Shown: positions 12,493 to 24,929 of the stretch, one piece after another
How the letters are laid out: each line of letters starts with the position of its first letter
How positions within the stretch are numbered: the first letter of the stretch is position 1
DNA from: Heliopora coerulea
Lineage: Eukaryota; Cnidaria; Anthozoa; Scleralcyonacea; Helioporidae
Reading direction: 5' to 3'
NCBI GenBank assembly: GCA_030142905.1
Contig: JASJOG010000002.1
Span: 862,501-926,500 of the forward strand
Length of the DNA: 64,000 nucleotides
Notes under the pieces: generated by a model
The model's database searches: none
The model's input: the letters and a program-made list of their open reading frames with translations, nothing else
Told to the model about the DNA's origin: nothing
Position numbers and translations under genes: made by a program

Positions 12493-13339
12493 TCTATTAA
12501 CGTAATTATACATGAATTATAATTAAAAGCAATATAACTGCTTTGAAGTAAAATATTATCCATTCTCAATTTTTAACAAGAGAAAATGGCAGTATAACGG
12601 GATCACTGGACTAGTAATCAACATTTCAATTTAATTTCTTTTCTTCAAGGGTTATAAATGGTTCTCATATAATCCATGGATACGGATTGTAAAAGCATTG
12701 CAAAGATAATCCAGTCTATTAGGGTTTTTAAACAGATAACTTACTAGCAAGCAAGAAGAGACTATTTGGCCAAACCCTTGAATATAGCAGTTTTGAACTC
12801 GTTGGTACATCAAAATTTGAAAGTGCCTGTTAGCGGAAAACCTCACGGTAATTATACTGCATAGAATTTCCTGTCCTATCTTTTTCTTATCTTCGATTAT
12901 AATAAAAAGTTAGCACAATACCATGAGTTTTGTATGGATGGTGTTCTAAGAACATTTATTCCATGTCATTCTTTCGTGAATACCTGGTTTCAATTTTCCA
13001 ACATTACCAAGAATTACTATTTTCGTAGAGCACACTTTCTCGCACCTTCGGCCACAGTGGTTACCTCGAACTCAACATTTCTTACAATACTTTAGTACGT
13101 ATTTGCATTGACGCAGTAGCTCAGTTTGTAGGGAGTCACACGGGTGATATTTTTGTGATAGGACAGATCTCCGACATTTACTTTCACATATTTGTTTGCC
13201 AATTTATAACGGATGACATAATGACAAATGGACCTATTTCTATAGATATTCTTGTTACCATAACGCTTTTTGCAGTCCTTTGGCTTACAAATACCTCAAT
13301 TATTCATCTCTAATAAATAGCTCACCATTTTCTTGTATT

Positions 13340-14858
13340 TTTCCTTACAGATCGAAAACTGCCAGGGCCAGTCTAGTCCTCAAAGAAAATTCAGCACAAG
13401 ACTGTGACAACTATCGACCAATACCAGTTCTGCCAAGTCTTTTTAAAATTTGTGAAAAACTCTAAACCGACAACTTAAAGAATATGAAATCAACGAACTA
13501 GATTTAGAACAACACAACGAATACGCTTACAACAAAAATTGCTCAACAACTATCGCTCTCTTACAGGTTGTTGATGATTTGAAACCAGCAATTGATAATC
13601 ACCAATATAATATTGCATTTTTTATTGACCTGAAGAAGCTTTCGCTATCATCAATCAAGACATATTGCTGAACAAATTACGAAAGGTTGGTCGTAGAGAT
13701 TCAGCAATCAAAATTACTTAGTACTTGAAATTACTTTAGTACTTAGTACTAAAGATGTCAATATATTACAACAAATGGGGTTCGTCCCGACATTAAGCCC
13801 TTGTCTAATGGTATCCCACAAAAGTCCATCCTTAGCCGGTCGTTATTCTGTTATTACTTTAATTCCATTACCGATACATTAGATGATTCAATGTCTGACG
13901 ACGCTGAATTCTATTGTTCCAACTCAAGTTTCACAGCAGCTCACACAAAAATAAACATCCAAATGCAACAAATTGAGAAGTGGCATAATGATAATAATAT
14001 GATTGCCAATACCACGAAGACCAAACCTTTGACAGTTGCTAGCCCTAAAAAGTGTAACAAGTCTGCAAATATACTTGAATGGTGACAGAAGAGAAGAACT
14101 TTCATCATTTAACTATTGGTTTGCGGATGAATAATTTTCTTTCCTGGAATGATCACATTTCATGGCTGTGAATTTATCCCAAGCTCAATTTTCGTAACTG
14201 AGTGTCCGCCTTTTTACCTGAAGATATATTACTTAAGATTTATAAACAGACATGTTTACCAATTCTTCATTACATCTCTGTTGTTTGACACGATTGTGGA
14301 TCAACTCTATCAAGATATGTTAAAAAACTACAAAATCAAACTATGAGAATAATATTACATAAAGGAAGACGCACTTGTTCACAAGACACAACGAACTGGA
14401 TATTTTATCTCTTTTAAATCGAAGGAGATTTTACGATTTTTATTATTATTTAAAATTATCAATCATTTGGACTGTCCAAACCAGTTAAGAAATATTTTTA
14501 TATTCCGTAGGTCGATACGAAACAGATCCCTACGTGACAACTCACTTCTTGAAACACCAAAACTATTTAGTAGCCTTGGTCAAACTACTTCTAAATTTGC
14601 AGCTGTAAAACATTGGAATTCGCTTCTAAAATTTATCAAAATCTCTTCCTATTTTTTCAAAAACGCAATTCGTAATTACTTACAAACTGGCAATATTGAC
14701 AATGGCATGTTTGTAGTTTATAACTTCATTCGTAATATCGATAGTTAAATTTGTATAGCATTGTATAGTAATTATATTTTATATTGTTGATCCAGTTAAG
14801 ACCAGCTTATGGTGAATGTATTTTAACAGTTTAAATAAAGATTGTTATTATTATTATA
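13340..14858 (+). pseudogene. non-LTR retrotransposon (LINE) remnant, reverse transcriptase C-terminal part
   Basis: Fragmented frames on the plus strand follow the LINE reverse transcriptase order. The region CDNYRPIPVLPSLFKICEKL matches the NYRPISVLP motif. FIDLKK stands for the FxDxxKAF motif but is broken by a frameshift. NGIPQKSILSRSLF stands for the GVPQGSILGPLLF motif, and SDDAEFYC stands for the ADD active-site box. The tail (14467-14748) ends in a TAKHWNSL-like segment typical of jockey/CR1-type elements. A (TTA)n tail at 14845-14857 marks the 3' end. Several stops and frameshifts make it inactive. Confidence 0.7.
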
Positions 14859-14861
14859 TTA

Positions 14862-17800
14862 CCTTTCACAGCAATGTTCTTACGCCAGTTGTATCTAATT
14901 TTCTCTCGGAAGCTGGCTACAAGTAGTAGCCTAAGGTTCCGGGTTTTTCAGCTTTCCAAGCTTCTTCTCAGTATGCTTGCTGTTCCAAGCAATACAGTGT
15001 TTTGGAGAAGTTCTACTCTCATGTATGTCCAGTTTTTCAATCCAATTGTTCGGTTTCCTACTAAGTGCTCCCAAATCCCTACTACAATTGGCATCACCTC
15101 AATTTTCCTCATCGCCCACTCTTTTTACTTCCCTTTTCAGGTCGTCATTCTTTCACATTTTCTCAATTTCTTTTTAACCTATTGTACTGCCTCTAGGAAC
15201 TGCGATGCTTATTATCTTGTACTCCTTTTTCTTCTTTAATACCACCACAATATCAGGTATTCTACATTCAATTAGACTATCAAATTGTATGTTAAAGTCC
15301 CATAGAATCTTAACTTCATCTGATTCAATGACTCTATTTGCATGGTTGATGTTCATAGCATTTTTCAGTTCGCTCTAACTTGTATGAACCACAAATGTAC
15401 AATACATATAAGCTTCCAGTGTACAATACTAGCCACATTGTCATGTCGTCTTTTGTACTCTTTTTGTGCTAGCTTCTTACATTCACTTATCAAGTGTGTT
15501 ACATGCTCTCCCATTTCCCCACAAAGCCTGCAAAGTTTAGACTTAGCAGTTTTATGTACGTGAAACTTGACATAGTTTGTCTTAGGCGCTTGTTCTTGTG
15601 CAGCACGTAGAAGTGCTCCATTCTAGGGTTTCAAATCCCCTTTCTTTAACCACTACCATGTCTTCATCATATCTACCCCTTCCCCTAAATCTCTCTTATA
15701 TTCTCCATACATTCTTTTGTCAGTCCAGGCTTTCTCCGGATCGTCTCTTACTTTCCTTTTAAAATTTTCTTTTGTTTCGCATCCTTCTGTTTCAATCACA
15801 TTTGTGTTGACTAATTATTCCAGGAGTGGCTTCACACCGTTCTTTACATTCCACCCCAAACTGTTCTCCGCATTGATGCATCCTTTGCATCTGATTGAAC
15901 CTCTTCCACCTTTTTCCCTTTGTAAATATAATCTGTGGATGTTACTTTTTGGGTGAAAAGCACCATACATTGTCATCAGTTTACGTGTGTTGCAATCCAT
16001 TGCAACTACTGCTTTATTCCATTTCAAAATTCTAGCTCCATTCCTCAGCAGCGCAACAGCCCAAGTGTTCATTGCTATGATCTTATTTCTGCTGTTTAAT
16101 TTTGATTTCAATACCAATCTCAACCTCTTTTTATATTCTTTTACAAACTTACTCTTCATTTCAGCTTCCATAAATTTATCTAATTCCAGAATCCCAAGGT
16201 ATTTGTATCCATCTGCTTCTATTGATTTTATTGCTTCACCATTAGGTAGCTACACTTATTCCATTATATTTCACAAGCTTTCTTTTTTTCATTACAAGCA
16301 TTCCACATTTCTAAATTCCGAATTTCATTCCAATATCTTTGCTAAATATATGAACGGTTCTTACCAATGAGTCTATTTGGTCATCATTCTTTTCAAACAA
16401 CTTAAAATCATCCATGAAAAGTAGATGATTAATCTTGAGTTGTTTTCTTCGAAACTCGTACCCTGCATTTACTTTACTCAAAACCAAACTTAACGGTATC
16501 ATAAATATCACAAAAATTAAAGGAGATCAACTATCTCCTTGAAAGATACCTCATCTTATATTTGCATGCTCTAGGCTTTCTGCCAGTGACGTTAACTCCG
16601 TTTTCCAGTTCTTCATGCTGCTTTCAAGAAATGTTTTCACATTATTGGCAATTCGGAACACATTCATACATTCTACAATCCAAGAATGAGGTACTATATC
16701 GTACGCCTTACGATAATCTATCCAGGCCATGGAGAGATTTTTGTGTCTTTTCTTGCAATCTTTTAAAGCTAGCTTGCCAATTAATAGTTGGTCTTTTGTT
16801 CCTTTTGACTTTCCTTTACACCCTTTTTGTTCATGTGGTGGTACATCATTCATTTCCAGAAAAGTGTACCTACTTCCTGCAGTCGTCCCTGTCATCAATT
16901 TCCACAGCAGAGGTAAACATGATATGGGTTTAAAATTACCAACTGTACTACCTCTTGATTGGTCTTTTAAACACAGTACTGTCCTACTACATGTCATCCA
17001 TTGAGGTACTTCAACCCTATCATTTAAAATCTCATCTAACTGTTCTGCGATCCTTTGATGGCACAATGTTATTCTCCTTCTCCAATAACCCTCGACTCCA
17101 TCTAGACCTGGGGCTTTCCAGTTCGGGATCTTTTTGCACTGATTTCTGATATCTTCGTTATTTACCTTCGAATCTTCTTGGTTTAAATGTCCAATTTACT
17201 GTTTTACTTTACCTATTATGTTCTATTTCGCTGTCCCATATTTTACTCCAAAACTTTGTACTTTCATCTAAATCTGGTATCACTTTTTCAAATCCAGTCC
17301 CCTGCCCGTTGCTTATTTCTATATACAACCTTTTTTGGTCACTCTGAAATATTTGGTCCAGTCTATCTTGCTTTATCCTCTGTTCATTCTTCTTTGCCTT
17401 AGCTATTTTAGCTAGTGCTCTTTGCTTAAGTTCTTTTGTTACCGTTGTTAATTCCTTTATTCTTATTTTATATTTCACTTTAAGCCTCTTGTATTTACCT
17501 TCTTTTCTAATTTCTCCACTTTTCTTTCGTTCCATTATGTTAATATCTTTCCTAAGCTGTTGGATATCCCTCTCTAATCTTTTCCACCATGGCTCTTTTT
17601 TCTTAGTTTGTTTATTAACTTTCTTTAATCTAATTTTCATCGCCACTACCTTTCTAACTGCTTTCAGTAATTTGTTTGTTTCCGTTGTATTATCTGTTTG
17701 TATTCGTGCAACTAACTCATTAACTTTTGCTGTTATCTCATTCATCTTTAGTCGATCCACCTTCTTAAATGGTAATACTTTGTATTCTTTCTCACCATTC

Positions 17801-18420
17801 ATGATTTCAATTATCCTATCAACCATTTGTTCTCATCCTCACTTAGCTCTTCATATCCTTCGACTCTAATACTGTCTTCACCTATTTTTTCAGGTTGATC
17901 TGTTGTCGGCGTATCTTCCTGTTGATCCACACACCTTACTCTTGCTGTCTTCTAATTTTCTGCTCTCATCTCATCATTCATGGCCATACTACTGTCTGTT
18001 TCCTCTTGCCTATCCAGATTATCTTTTCCATGGCTTATTTCCTCACTCAATACCCTTCGTCGTATATTCTCCAATTCAAAATCCGTTAGCCTATTGTTCT
18101 TCCTAATTGCTCTGGCTTGATCACAAATCTTTTATTCAGTTGTAGGAAACAATCTTCTCTCTTGCCATATCCTGTGCATTCGCTGTCGATATCCTCGTTG
18201 TGGTTTATCATCCTCACTGAACGGTTTGCTTAAATAAAAGCACTCCATTATGACAACCTTAACATTTTTAGTCCATTTCCGTCTTGTGGCTTCAGCAGTA
18301 ATATGACGACTGGGCCTGCGCTGCTGCTCCACAGGACACCTCCCGGACGAGAAACTTTCACTTGTCGTTCCAGTCTCATTCACATCGCTCTCTTCTACAT
18401 TAATAGCGTTCATAATCTTT
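14862..18420 (-). pseudogene. LINE with restriction-like endonuclease (R2/R4-type architecture), decayed
   Basis: Minus-strand coding order runs as follows. The N-terminal region (18413-18132) contains a MECFYLSKPF motif. A Lys/Arg-rich linker occupies 17826-17209. Reverse transcriptase covers 17066-16551 with motifs NFKPISCLP and MAWIDYRKAYD, and the catalytic HLLFMDDFKLF box is at about 16420. A C-terminal part (16171-15815) contains LQREKGGRG. A CCHC-type finger (CRLCG ... HLISEC) lies near 15530. An endonuclease-like segment (15356-15174) contains RIPDIVVV and KIISIAVP, fitting the PD...(D/E)xK nuclease of site-specific LINEs. Multiple frame breaks show it is dead. Its 3' end abuts the 3' end of the plus-strand LINE. 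The clade is judged from architecture only. Confidence 0.75.
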
Positions 18421-18740
18421 CACTCATATGTATGAGGTTGCAATGTAAGGGTCATAAGTCAATCCTGAGTTGCCCGACTCCCAGGATAAATATTTTACTG
18501 ACCGGGGTCACCATTTCCTATCAGGTTTCATTTGCGACGACATAACGCAGTGGCCATTCACTCCTCAGTACGAATGACATCTTGAGTTGCGGGTTGTTTC
18601 CTTCGTGGAACCACCACTATATGGGTTGCCAGACATGGCTGAAAAGCCCCATCTGCCCTGGTTTAAAATCAGAGTTTTCCTCTCCTAGGTGAATTACCAT
18701 TCAAGGTTAACAAGCTCCACCTATCCGAAATGATTATCAT

Positions 18741-18769
18741 TATTACAACTCGCACACCACCCAATTAAG
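18741..18769. repeat. 29-bp direct repeat, left copy
   Basis: Identical to 19136-19164. Both contain ACTCGCACACCACCC and follow ATT-rich sequence. The pair brackets 366 bp that include the foldback at 18839-18991. Confidence 0.7.
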
Positions 18770-18838
18770 AACAGTGGAAGGGGTCTTAGTCTGCTACGGG
18801 CACCCAGCATCCCGCCTGGTAAGGCCATAACAGACATT

Positions 18839-18991
18839 GGCGTTCTTGAGGTTATACACTATCTAAAAGATAGAAAAAAAGGCTTATAGACGTTTCGAGC
18901 GAAGGCCCTTCGTCCGACGAAGGGCCTTCGCTCGAAACGTCGAGAAATCTTTTTTTCTATCTTTTAGATAGTGTATAACCTCAAGAACGCC
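18839..18991. mobile_element. foldback palindrome
   Basis: A near-perfect palindrome about 150 bp long. Outer arms GCGTTCTTGAGGTTATACAC and inner arms GACGTTTCGAGCGAAGGCCC meet around 18910-18915, and the left arm has a small 8-base extra loop. It contains the GCTCGAAACGTC motif found in other repeats here. Confidence 0.65.
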
Positions 18992-19135
18992 GCTGTTTTA
19001 TCGAAGCGATCTACACTGGACCCCCGCGCCTTAACATAACACACATTGTACATTTCAGGGAACTTGTGGGGAAAGGAAATTTTACCATTAAAATGGATTT
19101 TAACACCCAATTAATACTATTACTATTATTACTAT

Positions 19136-19164
19136 TATTACAACTCGCACACCACCCAATTAAG
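19136..19164. repeat. 29-bp direct repeat, right copy
   Basis: Exact second copy of 18741-18769, directly followed by the ATT microsatellite. Confidence 0.7.
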
Positions 19165-19166
19165 GA

Positions 19167-19170
19167 CATT

Positions 19171-19246
<76 letters not shown>
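19167..19246. repeat. (ATT)n microsatellite
   Basis: About 26 ATT units with two interruptions. On the minus strand it would extend the acidic exon as a poly-Asn run, so it has expanded into or next to the paralogous exon. Confidence 0.8.
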
Positions 19247-19247
<1 letters not shown>

Positions 19248-20849
19248 GATTTTGTTCTTCTTCTTCGTTACCTTCTTCGTCATTTGTATCCTCGTCGTTC
19301 TCAGATTTCTTCTGTCCATCTTCAAAGGTCACGGCAGCTTCGGGTTGTTCATCCTTCTGTAGAGCGTCTACATACCCATTCTCCTCGTTTGCTGTTGCGA
19401 CTTGTATTGTTAACACAATAAAGGTATAGAGATGGTGGCCCTCCAGCATAACATTTTTATCCCTAAGTACAGAAGTCCCTTTACACAACTATAAAGTGTA
19501 ATGACCTAATAACTTCAAGAAAACAAGCATAAAAATTTTATAATGCTATAAGCTGGCCCTAGGGATAAGATTGCTTTTGTTGCCAACAAAAACCGGTCCA
19601 TTCCCGTTGCCTCGAATGTCAGCGTATCGTGTACAAATAAAGTCGGTCCATTTTTTGACATACCCCTCGACTCTAGTTACAGTATACGTCCCTTCGTATG
19701 ATAGCCCGTTCATTTAAGATATGTTAAAAGAGGTGTTGAGAGATTACTGTTCACTTAACAGGAAATAATATCTTTGAAAAGACACTGATTACTGATCTGA
19801 AAAATAGGACTGGATAGAGCAACTATTGTTCAAAAAGTGAAGCCGGAAGTCAGCCATGGCGGCCATATTGGAGTGACCACTTTTCAAGGTGCGCCGTATA
19901 TTTTGTGTAGGTTACATCGAAGAAATTGGAGGAGAACTTTCAACGTGTGTAGGTTCTTGGCGTATAATTGTCAAATTTTAAGTGAAAACATGCCGAGGAG
20001 AGACAACAGCCTTTAAAATTGTCCAATTTTCTTTAAAATTACTGATTTCCCCGTGATAAATAATCGACTATTGAGCAACGAGTGATCGTGTTGGTGGCGT
20101 GTACCGCACTTCGAGATCTACTGCATAGTCTACGTCCTGTGGAGGCCAGAGATTTTTTCTTTTACAGTGCCCGGTTTTATGGATGGAAAAGGCCGTGGTT
20201 GTTTGGCGTTCCCAAGCCACAAAATTTTAATAGATTCAAGAAGGTTTCATGGGCCACATCTAGACAGCAAGCTGCCAATTGAAGATTCCTGGGCTGTACT
20301 ATGATATGTAATTTGTTAAACTGGTCTCCAATATGCTAAAGTAATTTATTAACAGTTTTACCACAATTCACAGGTGGCTGTTTCAGTTATGCTTGTTTCA
20401 TTGATATTTGGATTTTTAAACTTTGATGAACCTTTAAATGAACTGCTCTACACAGTCATTTGAAACAGGAAAATGTTTCTCAGGATAAGAATTACATTTG
20501 GTAAAAAATCTTTGTACTTTGCACATATTTGCAATATAATGTTTTAATGCCATTGCTTTAGCAATTTTTAAAGAGGATATACCATTAAAATAGATATTGA
20601 TGGTATTTGAGGCAAATTTTGCTTTGATAACACTTGCCATTTAAAGGTGTCTAAAGGTTTAGTTATATCAAGTAATTTTAATTTTTCAATGCAGTTGTGT
20701 TTAGAGTTGTGTTGAAACTGTTTTGCTGTTGATCTATAAAACGAATTGTACAAGTTCAATTCAAATATACACAATAAAAGCAACCAACCACCTTGTTCTA
20801 ACTGATGTTGCATTTTGGTTTGTGAGAAAAGTAGCTCATTCAGAGGGGT

Positions 20850-22283
20850 GCCATGAATTTGACATTTAACTAAGGGTGAAGATATTTTTTAGCGAGTTTG
20901 TAAAGTTTAAGTTTGTCTTCTGTTAATGTTGATTCTCAAAGTGCCATAGTTCTTTCCACAAACTGTGTAAGTTGTTCACTTGTTAAAGCAGGACTAGTTG
21001 GTGGAATGTCTACTGAACTGTCATCAAGTGGGATAGGTCCATCCCAGTCAATACCATACTTGTCAGTTACTTCAGTAGGATTGGTACCTTTTTCAGATGT
21101 CATCAATAAACCTTGGACCCAAAGCTGAAGGGGTGTATAGTTGTTTGCTGTGGATGTGGGATGTCTCAACCAGGCAGCAGACCATTCATCCAAACAATGG
21201 TTTATGTGATGAAGGAATGCATAATGTAAGCACTGTAAGTCATTCTCTGCTTAATAGTCGAAGATATTCAGATCCTCCATTAATGAAAACAGATTGTGGC
21301 AATTGTTTAAAACATCCTTAAATACATCCCACCAGAGGTGCTCAATTTGTTGATTGTGCATTCTCTTACCCACAAGAGCTGACCCCTTACCTGGACCACA
21401 AGTGTCTAACTTATTCTTGACAACATCCACATTTTCAGTTCCCTAACAACATCACACCTGGTTCTGGAGGGCAATCCCCAGTTTTATACTGCTTTTATGA
21501 AATTTTAGAATACTGTGGCAGCTTCATTGTTAGCATTGCAGGGTAAATACACAGGTGTGAAGCCATTCTCACACCCGTGAACAACAAAACACCATTTGAC
21601 AAGTTTATGATTGCCATCAAAATGCCAGAGTCCAAGTGGCCTTGTTCCATTGTATATACATCATTCAATTGCCATGCACCATCAAGTAGCCAATCCCTGG
21701 GGATCAACTCATGAAAGAGCTTCTTTCATATGATGTCTGATGATGAATATACCCCTTGGGCCAAGGTGTCCCATCAACATTTTTAATCCACATTTTGGAT
21801 TTGTTCTTTTAGTTGTTCTCACTATGTCATCTCATTATCTTGTATTTCTGTGTAAAGGGAATGCACTGAAAGACCGTATTCTTGCATTTGTCATTTTACA
21901 GTCCATGAACTCACATGAAGTAGCTCTGAAATTGAACGGATACTAAACCTGGCTTTTACAAGTATTGCGAGCTGTTCCTTGCTAACTGCATATTTTGGTC
22001 TACCTGGTTATCCAGTGAAAACAGCATTTTCTCTGATTTTCATCCCTGAGCACCCTAAAATTGACCATGCACTCCTCAACAAATTGAATATTTCTTCTGG
22101 TATTCTTGTCAAGGGGTCTAAGACAATGACAAGCTTCTGAATTTCTTGAAGCTCATCTGATATGTCGAAATTATCAGCACTATGAACACTAGAAACAATC
22201 TCCCTTAATCTGGATGTTATTACGTCTTTCAACTCGGCAGTGAAATCTGTCACCATGTTCGTTTGTCTTTCTGCCCTGCTCAA
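20850..22283 (-). pseudogene. rve-type (DDE) transposase, decayed
   Basis: Minus-strand pieces in order are an N-terminal region beginning MSRAERQTNM (22283-22008), a helix-turn-helix-like stretch GRPKYAVSKEQLAILVKARF (about 22010-21950), the first catalytic Asp region LWHFDGNHKLVKWC (about 21630), the second LPSRTRCD (about 21470), then after a frameshift TENVDVVKNK, and the Glu region MHNQQIEHLWWDVF (about 21350). A C-terminal part (21193-20936) contains TPLQLWVQGLL. At least four in-frame stops and one frameshift are visible. The D, D and E positions follow the integrase-core family common in animal genomes. Confidence 0.75.
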
Positions 22284-22319
22284 CGTACCAGCTACTCACA
22301 CGCACATGAAATTTTGCTA

Positions 22320-22672
22320 GGTGATGATAATAGTACAACACTGCATAATAATGCCACAGTGCATGATAATATCGAAACATTGCAAATTAATACTGAAACA
22401 GTGCCTAATAATAACAAATCGGTACAGATAATGAAACATTGCACAATAATAACGAAACAGTGTGTACCAATACAAACCAATGCTTTATAATGAAGAAACA
22501 GCGCATAATAATAACAAATCAACAGTGCATAATACAAACAAATCAGTGTATAATAATAACAAAGAAATGCAAATTAATAACTAGACATTGCATGACCATG
22601 ATGAACTTGGGGATAATAATAATAACGAAAAACTGTATAATAATGAACCGGTAGATAATAACGAAACATAAT
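22320..22672. repeat. degenerate minisatellite inside the transposon
   Basis: About 15 irregular units of roughly 22-24 bases built on AAACAGTGCATAATAATAAC. It lies between the transposase start and the right terminal repeat. Confidence 0.65.
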
Positions 22673-23039
22673 AGTTCTGACGGTAATGACACCCCATACT
22701 TACCAGTGAAATGTCCGTGAAAATTTTCTTTTTAACCTGGATTCTTCATCGTCAGATCCCTCACTACCACTTTGGGATGTGTTGTCGTTTCCTTTCACAT
22801 TTTTTCTTCGTTTACTACAGCCCTACGTACGAGTTTCCTCATTTTCACAATAGCCTTACAACAACGTTACCGAGAAAGTGGTCACTCCAATATGGCGCAG
22901 ATTGAACTTTGCGGGCTTCATTTTCTCGCGCAGTCCAACCCTGGGTTGCTCTATCCAGTCCTATTTTTCAGATCAGTGACACAGATCGACGAATGGGCGT
23001 GATTTTGTTTTTCTGAGTAAATTTTACTCTTCATGGTGT

Positions 23040-24920
23040 ATGGCATTCTATTTTTCCAGTCATAAGCGTGCTTGCATGCAAATAAATTTTAGGACTGAGT
23101 GTAAATGTGCAACGAAATCAAACTAGACTGTCTTTGTTTACGTTTAATGAATTTTTTAGAAATAAAAAACAGCGATGCTGAATTCAGAAACAACGAACAC
23201 AAAATGGCGAAACTCTTCATTCTTTTCAATCTTTCAAGATTTCCAATCTCTCGTTGAATGAACAAGTGATGAAATAAACCACTTTACTGTTTTTACCACT
23301 TTTATGATTTAGATAATAGATGTTGCCATAGAGTAATTAGTACCTTTTCTATTGAAAGTGTCTCTTATTTTTGAATACTGATTAATTTCCAGACGAAGGT
23401 GTTTACCTGATCAACTGAAAACTATATTTACTACCTAAGCTAGTGGTTTGACCTATTGCTTCCTATTCCACAAGTTAATAATCATAGCGTTTGACAAACA
23501 AAGTTGTAGGTGTACTTGTTTCCAACGACTGTATACACAAATAAGGAATCGCAACAAAATCGTGACCATCTGAAAATAAGTCAGTTTAAACCTCACGTAC
23601 TGGCTTCAAATCATGTTTTATTTGTTTTTATTCAGATAAATTTCGGATCAACTTGAATATTGAACACTATATAAATTAGTATATAGTTCATAGTTCATTA
23701 ATGATATGATCCACCATTTACCCACCTTAGTTCTGTTAAACGTTGACAGACTAAATGATAGTAAAATGCCTTTCTATGTAATTTTTGTTCCACTTAAAAT
23801 AACCAGTCTTCCAATGTTAAATCTCCGTTTTGGAGATATCTTACAAATATTAATTGATGAAACTATCCGTATTGTAACCAAATGTCGGCTGTGTAAGTTA
23901 CCTTCTTCAAAGAGAACATATAAAAGATGTAAAAAAGCAAGATTTAAAAGCTAAACCCTGCCTTTACAAATTTCAAATTTCAAGCAGTTTTCTTTTTCAA
24001 TGCTAATCTCTTCCAGTCCCAGACATCTCCGCTTGACGAGCAAAGTCGTCAGCTGTTAGCCAGAGTAACATTGAAAGGTCGGAGGTATCCGTAGCTCTTT
24101 CCGTACTGAGACGTCCCCGTTTGACTGGTGAAGTCGTCCGCCATTTGTTAGAGTAAAATTAGAAAGTCGAGTATGGACCGAAAAGAGTTGTGTTTTGATA
24201 CATCAAAAGAAGGGCAAACGATTTTTGTAATTGGGAAAAAGTGGAACAAGCTCTAAGTACTCTAAGGGAAGCTTGGGCCGGATCATTCCTAAACATAGCC
24301 GTCGTTTTGAATATATTTTACTAAATATAGCCGTCGTCGTCGTCAAAGGATCACGTTTCGCTCATACATACTCACACTTAACCTTGAAAGGCAGAAACTC
24401 GAAATTTGCATTTACATCATGTTTTTATTTAACCTCGATTACCTCCTCCTCAAGAAAGCTATACACACGTAGGGAACGTAGGGGACGTAGGGAAGTGGAT
24501 CTTACAAAGTATGTAAATACGTATAATAAATGTTTTCACAAGGGTAACTATTCAGTCAATGCAAACCAAAATACTTGTTTTCTTCTTTTGCGTTTGTTCT
24601 TCAATAAGGTTTGTGGAAATCCGTAAAAGTGAAGGGCATTCAATTCCCTTGCATATTCTCTGCTACCTTCAAAGTTTACCTTTGATTTAAAGCAGCAATG
24701 GCAAAATATATTCCCTTTCTTTTGTCGCTCATCTACACGATATATTATGTGATACATAACACAAGATACGTCATCTGTCAAACAGTCATTCCGTAACCTG
24801 GAAACTTTGCATACCAATGCAAAGTGACTTGTGGTAAACTGCTAGTATTGAACAAGTTCACACCCCCACAGGAAATCCCAACGCTTTGTTTGCATGTTGT
24901 TTCTAAAGCAGCTTTTACTT
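23040..24920. repeat. segmental duplication, copy 2
   Basis: Colinear counterpart of about 610-2130. Between the 23.4-kb and 24.34-kb blocks it has extra sequence, including two units of a dispersed repeat at 24020-24160. Confidence 0.6.
24020..24160 (-). repeat. dispersed repeat, two tandem units
   Basis: Two units contain CGCTTGACGAGCAAAGTCGTC and CCGTTTGACTGGTGAAGTCG, each followed by GTTAGnnAGAGTAA. It is the same family as 5013-5168. Confidence 0.45.
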
Positions 24921-24929
24921 TTCCTTGTG

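Larger units (their letters stand above)
19791..22977 (-). mobile_element. DNA transposon with retroviral-integrase-like transposase
   Basis: Terminal inverted repeats of 33 bp (19791-19823 and 22945-22977) share ACTGATCTGAAAAATAGGAC and continue TGGATAGAGCAAC. A second inverted block, GCCATATTGGAGTGACCAC, lies at 19863-19881 and 22875-22894. A GACAC at 19781-19785 and 22978-22982 could be a target duplication, but five extra bases stand between it and the left repeat. The element is 3187 bp long. It carries a degenerate minus-strand transposase and an internal minisatellite. The overall layout fits IS3EU/Ginger-type eukaryotic elements; the exact superfamily is not settled. Confidence 0.75.
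19250..23220 (-). pseudogene. second copy of the secreted acidic protein gene
   Basis: The signal-peptide exon copy begins at 23220 (MKSFAILCSLFLNSAS). The acidic exon copy begins at 19400 after an AAG acceptor and contains DEQPEAAVTFEDG and DTNDEEGNEEEEQN before running into the ATT microsatellite. The donor that follows the signal exon in copy 1 (GTAAGT) is replaced by TTTATTTCTAAAA, and the intron carries a 3.2-kb DNA transposon. This copy is therefore probably inactive, although use of a different donor cannot be excluded. Confidence 0.55.

Noticed and set aside
14874..18106. Many plus-strand frames of 60-127 codons
   Set aside because: They mirror the minus-strand LINE with restriction-like endonuclease, whose motifs are clear on the other strand.
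19011..19362. Poly-Ile and poly-Asn frames on both strands
   Set aside because: Produced by the ATT microsatellite. Only the minus-strand acidic segment upstream of it is meaningful.
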